Source: Geodermatophilus obscurus (lineage in GTDB: Bacteria > Actinomycetota > Actinomycetes > Mycobacteriales > Geodermatophilaceae). Taken from it: DNA of 64,000 nucleotides. The notes below the pieces were generated by a model. The model saw only the letters and a program-made list of their open reading frames with translations, was not told where the DNA came from and did not search any database. The stretch covers positions 186,001 to 250,000 of the forward strand of contig NZ_FOWE01000006.1 in NCBI RefSeq assembly GCF_900115395.1. The letters run 5' to 3'. Positions 8,223 through 16,538 of the stretch are shown piece after piece (the stretch's first letter is position 1; each line of letters starts with the position of its first letter). Made by a program: the position numbers and the translations under genes.

Positions 8223-9344
8223 GTGCGTGAAGTCCTGGATGACCTGGTCGGCTGGTGGCAGGCCGGGGAGACGGTCGGCATGGGGACGGTCGTGGCCACC
8301 TGGCGCTCGGCGCCGCGCCCGGCCGGCGCCGCGATGCTGGTCGGCCCCGACGGGACGGCGGTCGGCAGCGTCTCCGGCGGCTGCGTCGAGGGCGCGGTGT
8401 ACGAGGAGGCCAAGGACGTCGTCGAGTCCGGCGTCCCCACGCTCGAGCGGTACGGCGTCAGCGACGACGACGCCTTCGCCGTCGGCCTGACCTGCGGCGG
8501 CATCCTCGACGTGTTCGTCGAGCCGGTGTCGCGCGAGTCGTTCCCCGAGCTGGGGGAGATCGCCGGGTCGGTGGGCCGCCACGAGCCGGTCGCCGTCGTC
8601 ACCGTGGTCCGCGGACCCGACGACCGCATCGGCCGGCGCCTGGTGCTCTGGCCCGACCGCAGCTCGGGCACCCTCGGCCTGCAGCGCCTCGACGACGCCG
8701 TCGCCGACGACGCCCGCGGCATGCTCGCCGCCGGCCGCACCGGCACGCTGACCTACGGCCACGACGGCGAGCGGCGCGGCGACGAGCTGACGCTGTTCGT
8801 CTCCTCGTTCGCCCCGCCGGCGCGGATGGTCGTGTTCGGCGCCATCGACTTCGCCGCGGCCGTCGCCCGCGTGGGCGCGTTCCTCGGGTACCGCGTCACC
8901 GTCTGCGACGCGCGGCCGGTGTTCGCCACCGCCCGCCGCTTCCCCGACGCGCACGAGGTCGTCGTCGAGTGGCCGCACCGCTACCTGCAGGCCGAGGTCG
9001 ACGCCGGGCGGATCGACGAGCGCACCGTGCTGTGCGTGCTCACCCACGACCCGAAGTTCGACGTCCCGCTGCTGGAGGTCGCGCTGCGGCTGCCGGTGGC
9101 CTACGTCGGCGCGATGGGCTCGCGGCGCACGCACGACGAGCGGCTGGAGCGGCTGCGCGAGGCGGGCCTGTCCGAGGCCGAGCTGGCCCGGCTGTCCTCG
9201 CCGATCGGGCTGGACCTCGGCGCCCGCACGCCCGAGGAGACCGCCGTCTCGATCGCCGCGGAGATCATCGCCGGGCGCTGGGGTGGCTCGGGTGAGCGGC
9301 TGACCGGGATCGAGGGCCCGATCCACCGGACGGCGGAGCGCTGA
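8223..9344 (+). CDS. xdhC: XdhC/CoxF-family molybdenum cofactor maturation protein
   Basis: A 373-residue XdhC/CoxI-family protein. In characterised members it binds molybdenum cofactor and presents it for sulfuration and insertion into xanthine dehydrogenase-type enzymes. The N-terminal XdhC/CoxI domain has SVSGGCVEGAVYEEA (about residues 60-75) with its conserved cysteine and LTCGGILDVFVEP. The C-terminal Rossmann-like domain starts with VVFGAIDFAAAVARVG (about 203-218) and contains THDPKFDVPLL and YVGAMGSRRTH. GTG at 8223 follows a GGAGGA site 8 bases upstream. It sits after coxD/coxE and touches the MOSC gene (TGATG), giving a molybdoenzyme maturation operon. The likely client is the Cox operon at 38.7-43.8 kb. 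Confidence 0.9.
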   Translation: MREVLDDLVGWWQAGETVGMGTVVATWRSAPRPAGAAMLVGPDGTAVGSVSGGCVEGAVYEEAKDVVESGVPTLERYGVSDDDAFAVGLTCGGILDVFVEPVSRESFPELGEIAGSVGRHEPVAVVTVVRGPDDRIGRRLVLWPDRSSGTLGLQRLDDAVADDARGMLAAGRTGTLTYGHDGERRGDELTLFVSSFAPPARMVVFGAIDFAAAVARVGAFLGYRVTVCDARPVFATARRFPDAHEVVVEWPHRYLQAEVDAGRIDERTVLCVLTHDPKFDVPLLEVALRLPVAYVGAMGSRRTHDERLERLREAGLSEAELARLSSPIGLDLGARTPEETAVSIAAEIIAGRWGGSGERLTGIEGPIHRTAER

Positions 9345-9958
9345 TGGCCCTCGTGCAGGGCCCCGCCGCGAGCTTGCGAGTGGTGGGGGGCACGGGGGTC
9401 CTTACTGACGTCGACGTCGTCGGGCTGCTCGTCTCGCCGGTGCACCGCTACGACGGGCGGCCGGGCGGCGTCGTGCCCCCGCAGGACGGCGACCGGGTCG
9501 ACCGCGTCGAGGTGCGCGCCGCGCACGGCATCACCGGCGACCGCTACGCCGGCCGGGCCGCGCACCGCGACGCCGCCGTCACCGTGCTCGCCGCCGAGTC
9601 GGTGGAGGCGCTGGCCGCCGAGCTCGGCACCGGCCCGCTCGACCCGCTGCTGACCCGCCGCAACGTCGTCCTGCGGGGCGCGGAGGTCGAGGCGCTGCGC
9701 GGCGAGGTGTTCTCCCTCGACTGCGGGGAGGGCGTCGTCGTCCTGCGCGGCGGGCGGCCGGCCAACCCCTGCGCGTGGCTGGACACCGTGCTGGCGCCGG
9801 GCGCGCACCGGGGCATGCGCGGCCGCGCCGGGATCCGCTGCGCGCCCCTGACCGGCGGCGTGCTGCGGCTCGGCCCGGCCGTGCTGCGGAGCGCGGTGCC
9901 GCTCGACCCGGCGCGGGCAGGGGAGGCCCGCCGTCCGGCGCTGCGCCCGCGCGGCTGA
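9344..9958 (+). CDS. MOSC-domain protein
   Basis: A 204-residue MOSC protein, the domain found at the C-terminus of molybdenum cofactor sulfurases and in YiiM-type proteins that handle sulfur or molybdenum cofactor. Characteristic parts are GDRYAG, the strand AVTVLAAESVEAL, LTRRNVVLRG, the conserved cysteine in RPANPCAWLD and HRGMRGRAGIRC. It follows XdhC with a TGATG junction, consistent with a shared role in cofactor sulfuration. Oddity: the first ~20 codons (9344-9403) are supplied by a copy of the dispersed repeat; typical MOSC homology begins at VVGLLVSPVHRYDG. Every in-frame start (ATG 9344, TTG 9374, GTG 9380/9383) lies in or at the edge of the repeat. Confidence 0.82.
   Translation: MALVQGPAASLRVVGGTGVLTDVDVVGLLVSPVHRYDGRPGGVVPPQDGDRVDRVEVRAAHGITGDRYAGRAAHRDAAVTVLAAESVEALAAELGTGPLDPLLTRRNVVLRGAEVEALRGEVFSLDCGEGVVVLRGGRPANPCAWLDTVLAPGAHRGMRGRAGIRCAPLTGGVLRLGPAVLRSAVPLDPARAGEARRPALRPRG
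9346..9403. repeat. Dispersed GC-rich repeat, copy 2, forming the 5' end of the MOSC gene
   Basis: GGCCCTCGTGCAGGG, CCCCGCCGCGAGC, TTGCGAGTGGTGGGGGGC and GGGGGTCCTT match the reverse complement of copies 1 and 3 in order and spacing. It lies directly after the XdhC stop and is read as codons 2-20 of the MOSC frame. Confidence 0.75.
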
Positions 9959-10062
9959 CCCGGTCCCCCCGTCCGGGGGTGGCCCCGGTTCCACCCGCCT
10001 CCGGACGATGGCCCATCCGAGGACGTGCCGTCGAGCAGCGGCGGCCGGGAACGGGAGGGTCG

Positions 10063-11202
10063 ATGAGGACCAGGGCAGCCGTACTGCGGGACATGCACCA
10101 GCCGTTCGAGATCGTCGAGCTGGAGCTGGACGAACCGAAGGCCGGTGAGGTGCTGATCCGCTACGTCGCCGCCGGCCTGTGCCACTCCGACGAGCACCTG
10201 CGGCACGGCGACATCGTCCCGCAGTTCCCCATCGTCGGCGGGCACGAGGGGGCCGGGGTCATCGAGAAGGTCGGGCCCGGCGTCACCCGCCTGCAGCCCG
10301 GCGACCACGTCATCTGCTCGTTCCTGCCGGTGTGCGGGCACTGTCGCTGGTGCTCGACGGGCAAGTCGAACCTCTGCGACATGGGCGCCTCGATCCTGAT
10401 CGGCAACCTCCCCGACGGCACCTACCGCTTCCACGACGACGACGGCAACGACTACGGCGGCATGTGCATGCTCGGCACGTTCTCCGAGCGCGCCGTCATC
10501 AGCGAGAACTCCGCGGTGAAGGTCGACCCCGACCTGCCGCTGGACAAGGTCGTGCTCATCGGCTGCGGCGTCCCCACCGGCTGGGGCGCGGCGGTGCACG
10601 CGGCGGAGACCGAGGCCGGCGACACGATCGTCATCTACGGCATCGGCGGGATCGGCATCAACAGCGTGCAGGGCGCGGCGCTGGCCGGCGCCCGCAACGT
10701 CGTCGCCGTCGACCCGCTGCCCAACAAGCGCGAGGCCGCCGAGCAGTTGGGCGCCACGCATTCCTGCGAGACGGCCGAGGAGGCCCAGGAGCTGGTGCAG
10801 CAGCTGACCCGCGGGGTCGGCGCGGACAAGGCGATCATCACCGTGGGCGTCGTCGACTCGAAGGTCGTCTCCGACTCGGTGAACGTCATCCGCAAGGGCG
10901 GCACGGCGGTCATCATCGGCCTCGCCGACCCGACCAAGCCCAACATCGAGCTCAACAGCGCCATGCTCACGCTGTTCGAGAAGACGGTGAAGGGCAGCCT
11001 GTTCGGCTCCGGCGACCCGTTCCACGACATCCCGAAGATGGTCGAGCTGTACCAGTCCGGCGACCTCAAGCTCGACGAGCTGATCACCCAGACGTACACG
11101 CTCGACCAGGTCAACCAGGGCTACGAGGACCTCGTCGCCGGCAAGAACATCCGCGGCGTCATCAGGTACGACACCCCGCCGCTGGAGGGCGCCCCGGCCT
11201 GA
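10063..11202 (+). CDS. NDMA-dependent-type zinc alcohol dehydrogenase (mycofactocin-associated)
   Basis: A 379-residue medium-chain dehydrogenase of the nicotinoprotein group whose tightly bound NAD is thought to be re-oxidised through mycofactocin (N,N-dimethyl-4-nitrosoaniline in vitro). Catalytic zinc ligands are Cys in GLCHSDEH and His in GGHEGAG; structural zinc cysteines are in CGHCRWCSTGKSNLC. The Rossmann glycine motif is GIGGIGINSVQG. The insert around NLPDGTYRFHDDDGNDYGGMC is typical of the family. ATG at 10063 has a GGGAGGG site 8 bases upstream. It is followed by the MoxR-VWA fusion, and a second homologue lies 3 kb away on the opposite strand. The physiological alcohol is unknown. 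The mft cluster 16 kb downstream supports the cofactor link. Confidence 0.87.
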   Translation: MRTRAAVLRDMHQPFEIVELELDEPKAGEVLIRYVAAGLCHSDEHLRHGDIVPQFPIVGGHEGAGVIEKVGPGVTRLQPGDHVICSFLPVCGHCRWCSTGKSNLCDMGASILIGNLPDGTYRFHDDDGNDYGGMCMLGTFSERAVISENSAVKVDPDLPLDKVVLIGCGVPTGWGAAVHAAETEAGDTIVIYGIGGIGINSVQGAALAGARNVVAVDPLPNKREAAEQLGATHSCETAEEAQELVQQLTRGVGADKAIITVGVVDSKVVSDSVNVIRKGGTAVIIGLADPTKPNIELNSAMLTLFEKTVKGSLFGSGDPFHDIPKMVELYQSGDLKLDELITQTYTLDQVNQGYEDLVAGKNIRGVIRYDTPPLEGAPA

Positions 11203-11211
11203 GCGGTCCCG

Positions 11212-11260
11212 GGCCGGGGTCTGCACACTGGTCGTCACGACCGGCGGGCGGACCCCGGCC
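11212..11260 (+). terminator. Hairpin after the alcohol dehydrogenase
   Basis: Perfect 10-bp arms (GGCCGGGGTC at 11212-11221 and its complement at 11251-11260) enclose a smaller hairpin (GGTCG-TCA-CGACC). It starts 10 bases after the stop and lies just before the ribosome site of the MoxR-VWA gene, so it may attenuate rather than fully stop transcription. Confidence 0.6.
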
Positions 11261-11282
11261 GCACCCTCCCGAGAGGAGTCGC

Positions 11283-13157
11283 GTGGCCGACCCCACCGCG
11301 CCGCACCCGGTCATCGGCCTGCGCCGGGAGCGCGAGGTGCTCACCGTCGCGCTGCGGACCAACCGGCACGTCGTCCTCGAGGGACCGCCGGGGACCGGCA
11401 AGTCCACGCTGCTGCGCTCCATCGCCGCCGACGTCGGCCAGGAGGTCGTCTTCGTCGAGGGCAACGCCGAGCTGACGCCGGCGCGGCTGATCGGCCAGTA
11501 CGACCCCGCCGCCGTCCTCGCCGACGGCTACGTGCCCGGCAGCTTCACCGACGGGCCGCTGCTGACGGCGATGCGCGGGCACGGGCTGCTCTACCTCGAG
11601 GAGCTCAACCGGATCCCCGAGGAGACGCTCAACGTCCTCATCACCGTGCTCACCGAGGGCGAGATCACCGTGCCCCGGCTCGGCCACGTGCGGGCAGCCG
11701 CCGGGTTCCGGCTGATCGCGGCGATGAACCCCTTCGACGCCATCGGCACCGCGCGGGTCGGGCAGGCGATCGCCGACCGGATGTGCCGGGTGGTGCTCGG
11801 CTACCAGGACGCCGCGGCCGAGCGGGCGATCGTCGGGGCCGTCACCGCGGCACCGCCGGCCCTCATCGGACTCGCCGTCCGGCTGGTGCGGGCCACCCGG
11901 GAGCACCGGGACGTCCGGATGGGGTCCTCGGTGCGCGGCGCGACCGACCTGGTCCTGCTGCTCGGCGGCCTGCTCGACGTCCGCGGCCAGTCGGGCCTCG
12001 GCGCCGAGGGCGCCCGGGAGACCGCGCGCGACGCCGCCTACGCCGCCCTGTCGGGCCGGATCCGCATCACCGACGGCGTCGAGCGCACGGCCGAGGCGGT
12101 CATCGACGAGATCCTCGACGGCGTCTGGCCGGAGGAGGGGCCTCCGCCACCGGACGGGGGAGACCCGCCGGCCGAGTCCCCGGGCGGTGACGACCAGGGA
12201 AAAGGTGAGGGCCCGCCGGAGTCCCCGGCGGGCCCCGACTCCGCGTCCTCGCTGCGCCGGGACCGCCGCTCGGGCGGCGGCCGGCGGCAGACCAGCCGGC
12301 GGGAGATGGCGGCGCGGCACGAGGCGTTCGAGGAGGTCAGCCCCGAGGTCGGCGAGCTCGACGAGGAGGCCTTCGCCGCGCTGATGGCCGAGGACGCCGA
12401 CGCCGCTGCCGCGCTGCTCACCGACCTCGCGGCCGCCACCGACCGCGACCTGCGCTCGGCGGCCCAGCGGCTGGCCGGGCGGGTGTTCGTGCAGGTCGGG
12501 CGCGTGGGCCGCACGCGGACGCGGGGCACGCGCCGGCTGGTGCCCGACCGCCGCGGCGACGGCGACCTCGACCTCGACCGCACGCTGGACCGCTGGGCCG
12601 TCGGGACGCCGCTGGCCGAGGGGGACCTCGTCACGCGCCGCTGGACCGGGCACCGGCGGTCGGTGTGCCTCGCCGTCGACACGTCCGGCTCGATGACCGG
12701 GCTGGGGGTGGCGATCGCGGCGGTGGCGGCGGCCGGCGTCGTCCTCACCGGGGACGAGCGGCTGCGGACCGGCCTGATCACCTTCGGCCGGGAGGTCGAC
12801 GTGGTGCAGCGGCCGGGTCAGCGCCGCGCCGCCGAGGACGTCGTCACGCACCTGCTGGGCCTGCGCGGGCACGGGATGACCGACCTCGCCGCAGCGCTGC
12901 GGGCCGCCCGCCTGCAACTGGCCGCCCAGGTGGCCGACGAGCGCGTCGTGGTGCTGCTCTCCGACTGCCTGCACACCACCGGGGACCCGCCCGAGTCGGC
13001 GCTGGGCGGCATCGACCGGCTGCACGTGCTGTGCCCGCTGCCCACCCCCGAGGCCGAGCAGGCCGCGCGGGAGCTGGCCGGGCGCGGGGGCGGCACCGCG
13101 CAGATGGTGCGGACGCTGCGCGACCTCGGTCCCGCGCTCACCCGCCTGCTCGGCTGA
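11283..13157 (+). CDS. MoxR AAA ATPase fused to a VWA domain
   Basis: One 624-residue chain carries both halves of a MoxR/VWA chaperone pair. The AAA domain (residues about 8-280) has Walker A GPPGTGKS at 34-41, Walker B LLYLEELNRIPEE and sensor AAMNPFDAIG. A disordered, acidic then basic linker (about 285-345) leads to a helical segment and a C-terminal VWA domain with MIDAS DTSGSMT at 466-472 and a second metal-side Thr in GHGMTDL. No stop or frameshift separates them. GTG at 11283 follows AGAGGAG. Its place 80 bases after one NDMA-type alcohol dehydrogenase and next to a second suggests it prepares these or other metalloenzymes (inference). MoxR itself is named from methanol oxidation clusters. 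It is distinct from the separate CoxD/CoxE genes at 6-8 kb. Confidence 0.88.
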   Translation: MADPTAPHPVIGLRREREVLTVALRTNRHVVLEGPPGTGKSTLLRSIAADVGQEVVFVEGNAELTPARLIGQYDPAAVLADGYVPGSFTDGPLLTAMRGHGLLYLEELNRIPEETLNVLITVLTEGEITVPRLGHVRAAAGFRLIAAMNPFDAIGTARVGQAIADRMCRVVLGYQDAAAERAIVGAVTAAPPALIGLAVRLVRATREHRDVRMGSSVRGATDLVLLLGGLLDVRGQSGLGAEGARETARDAAYAALSGRIRITDGVERTAEAVIDEILDGVWPEEGPPPPDGGDPPAESPGGDDQGKGEGPPESPAGPDSASSLRRDRRSGGGRRQTSRREMAARHEAFEEVSPEVGELDEEAFAALMAEDADAAAALLTDLAAATDRDLRSAAQRLAGRVFVQVGRVGRTRTRGTRRLVPDRRGDGDLDLDRTLDRWAVGTPLAEGDLVTRRWTGHRRSVCLAVDTSGSMTGLGVAIAAVAAAGVVLTGDERLRTGLITFGREVDVVQRPGQRRAAEDVVTHLLGLRGHGMTDLAAALRAARLQLAAQVADERVVVLLSDCLHTTGDPPESALGGIDRLHVLCPLPTPEAEQAARELAGRGGGTAQMVRTLRDLGPALTRLLG

Positions 13158-13243
13158 TCGCCGCGACGAGTGGGGGCCGGAGGCCTCTGCGAGGAGTGGC
13201 GGGTGGGGCTCAGCTGCGGTCGGGTACGGCACCTGGCCGCGGT

Positions 13244-13261
13244 GCGGTCCGGTAGGACCGC
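13244..13261. terminator. Small hairpin between convergent genes
   Basis: GCGGTCC at 13244-13250 pairs perfectly with 13255-13261 around the loop GGTA, between the convergent stops of the MoxR-VWA gene (+) and the LuxR gene (-). Confidence 0.45.
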
Positions 13262-13265
13262 GGTG

Positions 13266-14126
13266 TCACGGCAGCAGGCCGAGCCCCCGGGCGCGGACGA
13301 CGGCCTCGAGCCGCGTGTGGGCGTCGAGCTTGGTCATGGCCGAGCCGAGGTAGCTCTTCACCGTCTCCGGGCGCAGGCACAGGCGGGCGGCGGTCTCCCG
13401 GTTGCTGCAGCCCAGCGCCACCTGCGTGAGGACGTCGACCTCCCGCGCCGACAGGTGCACCGGCGGCGGCGGTGTGTCCGGTGCCGCTCCCAGGGCCGCC
13501 AGCCGTCCGCACGCCGACAGCAGGCGGTCGCGCAGCGCGGCGTCCGCGGTGGTCTGCGCGGCCAGCCGCAGCTCGGCGTGCACCGCGCGCACCTCCTCCC
13601 ACCGCGCCGGGTCGCCGGGCGCGGCGGGGGCGGCCGGGGCGGCGGCGACCAGCGCCAGCCGGCGGTCGACCTCGTCCCGGACGGAGAGCTCGGCGGCCGC
13701 GCGGGCGGCGGCGCGGACCAGCGCGTCGCGCACCCGGTCGCCCACCGACCCGCCCTCGCGGCTGGCCGCGTACAGGACCGCCCGCCCGTGCCCGCCGACG
13801 AGCACCGGTGCCGCGGCCACCGTGCACAGCCCCTCGGCGAGCACCGGGCCGTCGTACTCGTGGGTGATGTCGAGGGCCTGCCCGTAGTCCTCGACGCCGG
13901 CCGGCCGGCCCTCGCTGAGCACCCGCCCGCCGAGCCCGGCACCCGAGCGCACCCGCAGCCCCTGCAGGTGCCGCGTGCGGGCCCCGACGAGGTGCCCGAT
14001 GCAGAGGTCACCGTCCTGCACCGGGCCGGCGAAGACCACGCCCATGCCCGAGCGGGCGTGTACCTCGCGGACGGCGGCGCGCAGGACGTCGCGGTCGTCG
14101 GGACGTGTCGTCGCCGGGAGGGACAC
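13266..14126 (-). CDS. GAF-domain LuxR-type transcriptional regulator
   Basis: A 286-residue regulator. Residues about 10-150 form a GAF-like sensor (GLRVRSGAGLGGRVLSEGRP, ITHEYDGPVLAEGL), a helical middle follows, and the C-terminal LuxR/NarL HTH (about 222-282) reads LSAREVDVLTQVALG, CSNRETAARLCLRPETVKSY and LGSAMTKLDAHTRLEAV. GTG at 14126 has an ideal GGAGG site. It lies 142 bases upstream of the second alcohol dehydrogenase on the same strand's far side and between the two dehydrogenase genes, so it probably controls one or both of them in response to a small ligand. No receiver domain is present, so it is not a classic two-component regulator. The ligand is unknown. Confidence 0.82.
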   Translation of the reverse strand: MSLPATTRPDDRDVLRAAVREVHARSGMGVVFAGPVQDGDLCIGHLVGARTRHLQGLRVRSGAGLGGRVLSEGRPAGVEDYGQALDITHEYDGPVLAEGLCTVAAAPVLVGGHGRAVLYAASREGGSVGDRVRDALVRAAARAAAELSVRDEVDRRLALVAAAPAAPAAPGDPARWEEVRAVHAELRLAAQTTADAALRDRLLSACGRLAALGAAPDTPPPPVHLSAREVDVLTQVALGCSNRETAARLCLRPETVKSYLGSAMTKLDAHTRLEAVVRARGLGLLP

Positions 14127-14268
14127 CGGGCCTCCTCACGCCTCCGGCACCACGGTGGGCCGGGTCACGTCGTCGCAGGTCGGGACGGTGGGCCGGTCCC
14201 CCCGGGCGCCGTCGTGCCCCGCCCCGTGCGGCGGGCGGGGCGCGACGGCGCGGCGGAGGGCTGCCGGC

Positions 14269-15396
14269 TCAGCGGTCGGCGTCGGTGTAGACGACCATCC
14301 CGCGGATGTTCTTGCCGTCGCGCATGTCCTGATAGCCCTGGTTGATGTCCTCGAGCGCGTACTTCGTGGTGGCGAGCTCGTCGAGCTTGAGCTGGCCCTC
14401 CTGGTACAGCGCGAGCAGCTCGGGGATCGCCGCCCGCGGGGCCAGGCCGCCGAAGATGGCGCCCTGCAGGTCCTTCTGCAGCAGCGTGAGCTCGAAGAGG
14501 CTGAGCTTGACGTCGGTGTTGGCGTAGTTGCCCATCCCGGTGACCACCGCCCGGCCGCCCTTGCCGGTGAGGCTCAGCGCGGTCTGGATGTCCTCGCCCT
14601 GGATGTCGCCGACGGTGATGATCGTCTTGTCGGCCATGCGGCCCCAGGTCAGCTCGTTGACCTTCCCGGTGGCCTCCTCGGCCGACTCGAAGGTGTGGGT
14701 GGCGCCCATGTCCATCGCCCACTCGCGCTTCTTCGCGACCGGCTCGATGACCATGACCCGCTTCGCTCCTGCCGCAGCTGCGCCCTGGACGGCGTTCATG
14801 CCGACGCCGCCGGCGCCCATGACCACCACGTTCTCGCCCGGGCGGACGTCGGCGACCTTGGTGGCCGACCCCCAGCCGGTGGTGACGCCGCAGCCGACCA
14901 GCGCGGCGATCTCCAGCGGGATGTCGGGCTCGACCTTCACCACCGACGCCTGGTGCACGGTGATGTAGGGCGAGAACGTGCCGAGCAGGCACATCGGGAT
15001 GACGTCCTTGCCGCGCGCCTGCACGCGGTAGCTGCCGTCGGAGATCGACGTCCCGGCCAGCAGGTTGGCGCCGAGGTCGCAGAGGTTCTGCATCCCCTTC
15101 GAGCACGGCGGACACTGCCCGCACGCGGGGATGAAGGCGGTGACGACGTGGTCGCCCTCCTGCAGCCCGGTCACGCCGGGGCCGACCTTCGTGACGACGC
15201 CCGCGCCCTCGTGGCCGCCGATGACCGGGTAGAACGCCACGGGCGTGCCGCCGGTGACCAGGTGCTCGTCGCTGTGGCAGAGCCCCGAGGCGGCCAGCTG
15301 GACCTGGACCTCACCCGCCTTCGGGTCGCCGAGCTCGATCTCCTCGATCGACCACTCCTCGCCCACGCCCCACAGGATCGCGCCCTTGGTCTTCAC
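14269..15396 (-). CDS. NDMA-dependent-type zinc alcohol dehydrogenase (Rxyl_3153-like)
   Basis: A 375-residue nicotinoprotein-type alcohol dehydrogenase, similar in plan to the one at 10063 but clearly diverged. Catalytic zinc: Cys in GLCHSDEH and His in GGHEGAG. Structural zinc: CGQCPPCSKGMQNLC. Rossmann motif: GAGGVGMNAVQG. This subfamily co-occurs with mycofactocin genes, and its electrons are thought to pass to mycofactocin rather than to free NAD. GTG at 15396 has GGAAGGA 7 bases upstream. Neighbours are the GAF-LuxR regulator downstream and a sortase unit beyond. The pair of dehydrogenases may split substrates by chain length or sense (inference). Confidence 0.88.
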   Translation of the reverse strand: MKTKGAILWGVGEEWSIEEIELGDPKAGEVQVQLAASGLCHSDEHLVTGGTPVAFYPVIGGHEGAGVVTKVGPGVTGLQEGDHVVTAFIPACGQCPPCSKGMQNLCDLGANLLAGTSISDGSYRVQARGKDVIPMCLLGTFSPYITVHQASVVKVEPDIPLEIAALVGCGVTTGWGSATKVADVRPGENVVVMGAGGVGMNAVQGAAAAGAKRVMVIEPVAKKREWAMDMGATHTFESAEEATGKVNELTWGRMADKTIITVGDIQGEDIQTALSLTGKGGRAVVTGMGNYANTDVKLSLFELTLLQKDLQGAIFGGLAPRAAIPELLALYQEGQLKLDELATTKYALEDINQGYQDMRDGKNIRGMVVYTDADR

Positions 15397-15533
15397 CCGG
15401 TGTCCTTCCGTCAGTGCCGTGTCACCGCCCGTCGCCGTCGACGGGCCGCCGCGTCGGCTGTGCGCCGCGCCACACTGTCGGTCCGGCACCGGGTGCCGTC
15501 AAGCGCACGGCAACGGTTGCGCCGCCGGGGCCG

Positions 15534-15698
15534 TCAGCGGGCGGGGTCGACCGTCACGGAGGTGAAGGGCAGGTGCGGCTCCACGGCCGGGAAGACGACG
15601 AACAGCAGCAGGGCGCAGGCGGCGAGCGCGAGCAGCAGCGCCAGCACCGAGCGGGTCGCCGTCCCCCCGGGGAGGGAGTGCCAGATCCAGCGGTACAC
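15534..15698 (-). CDS. Small single-pass membrane protein after sortase
   Basis: A 54-residue protein starting at GTG 15698 (MYRWIWHSLPGG) with one long hydrophobic segment, residues about 16-38 (SVLALLLALAACALLLFVVF), and a short outer C-terminus (PHLPFTSVTVDPAR). Small proteins of exactly this plan commonly follow class E sortases in actinobacteria and may help anchor or fold the enzyme; the function is not known. It begins 8 bases after the sortase stop. Confidence 0.72.
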   Translation of the reverse strand: MYRWIWHSLPGGTATRSVLALLLALAACALLLFVVFPAVEPHLPFTSVTVDPAR

Positions 15699-15706
15699 GC
15701 GGGTCC

Positions 15707-16483
15707 TCAGTCCTCGGTCAGGGCCGGCGGCCCGTCGGGTGCGTCCGCCCGCGTCACGCCGGGACCGTCGAGCACGGCGTGCACGACCAGCCGCTGCCGG
15801 GCGGAGTAGCGCGGGTGGCAGGTGGTCAGCGTCAGGTAGGAGCCGGTGGGGGCGGCGTCGGCCGCGCCGCCGGGGGTCGGCGCGATGACGTCGATGCGGT
15901 CCGGCGTCACGATCTGCCGGCCGGGGACGCCCTGGGGGTCCTGCCCGTCGGCGAGCACCCGGTAGGTGAACCAGCCGTCGGCCACCTCGACGACGATCGG
16001 GTCGCCCGACTGCAGCGCGTCGAGCTCCAGGAACGGCGAGCCGCGCCCCACCCGGTGCCCGGCGACGGCGACGTTGCCCGGCTCCCCGGGCAGCGCCGTC
16101 CCGACGTAGTGACCCGGCCCCTGGGCCAGCTGCTCCTCGGCGGTGCCCTCCAGCACCACCCGCGACCAGTCCTCGCCCAGCCGCGGCACGTGCAGCACCG
16201 CCAGCGGCTCGCCCACCCCGGGCGCGGCCGGCGCGCCGGGGACGCCGACCACCGGGGCGTCGGCCGACCAGCCGGTGCGCAGCTCGTCGGCCAGCCGGTC
16301 CTGCTCGCGGGCGGCGAACAGCCCCGTCACCCACAGCTCGTAGACGACGAACAGCAGCAGCACGATGCCGGCGGTGAGCAGGGTCTGACCCAGACCGCTG
16401 ACCAGCGTCCGCCAGCGGTCCCGGCGGGGGCGGCCGTACCGGTGCCACTCGGGAGGCGATGCGACCGCGGACGGTGATGACAT
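15707..16483 (-). CDS. Class E sortase
   Basis: A 258-residue membrane-anchored transpeptidase that joins LAXTG-type surface proteins to the cell wall. Its cytoplasmic N-terminus is followed by one transmembrane helix (residues about 32-54) and a sortase barrel. The catalytic triad is complete: His143 in AGHRVG, Cys222 in TLTTCHP and Arg229 in YSARQR. The TLTTCHPRYSAR motif is typical of class E. ATG 16483 is chosen because the protein then starts just before the membrane anchor. It is divergent from the FAD monooxygenase, only about 55 bases away, and forms an operon with the small membrane protein downstream. No obvious sortase substrate with an LPXTG-like motif is encoded nearby. Confidence 0.9.
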   Translation of the reverse strand: MSSPSAVASPPEWHRYGRPRRDRWRTLVSGLGQTLLTAGIVLLLFVVYELWVTGLFAAREQDRLADELRTGWSADAPVVGVPGAPAAPGVGEPLAVLHVPRLGEDWSRVVLEGTAEEQLAQGPGHYVGTALPGEPGNVAVAGHRVGRGSPFLELDALQSGDPIVVEVADGWFTYRVLADGQDPQGVPGRQIVTPDRIDVIAPTPGGAADAAPTGSYLTLTTCHPRYSARQRLVVHAVLDGPGVTRADAPDGPPALTED

Positions 16484-16538
16484 GACCACGCAACGATGCC
16501 AGGCGGGCCGCGGGAACGGGGTCCGGGAGACTGGCGGC

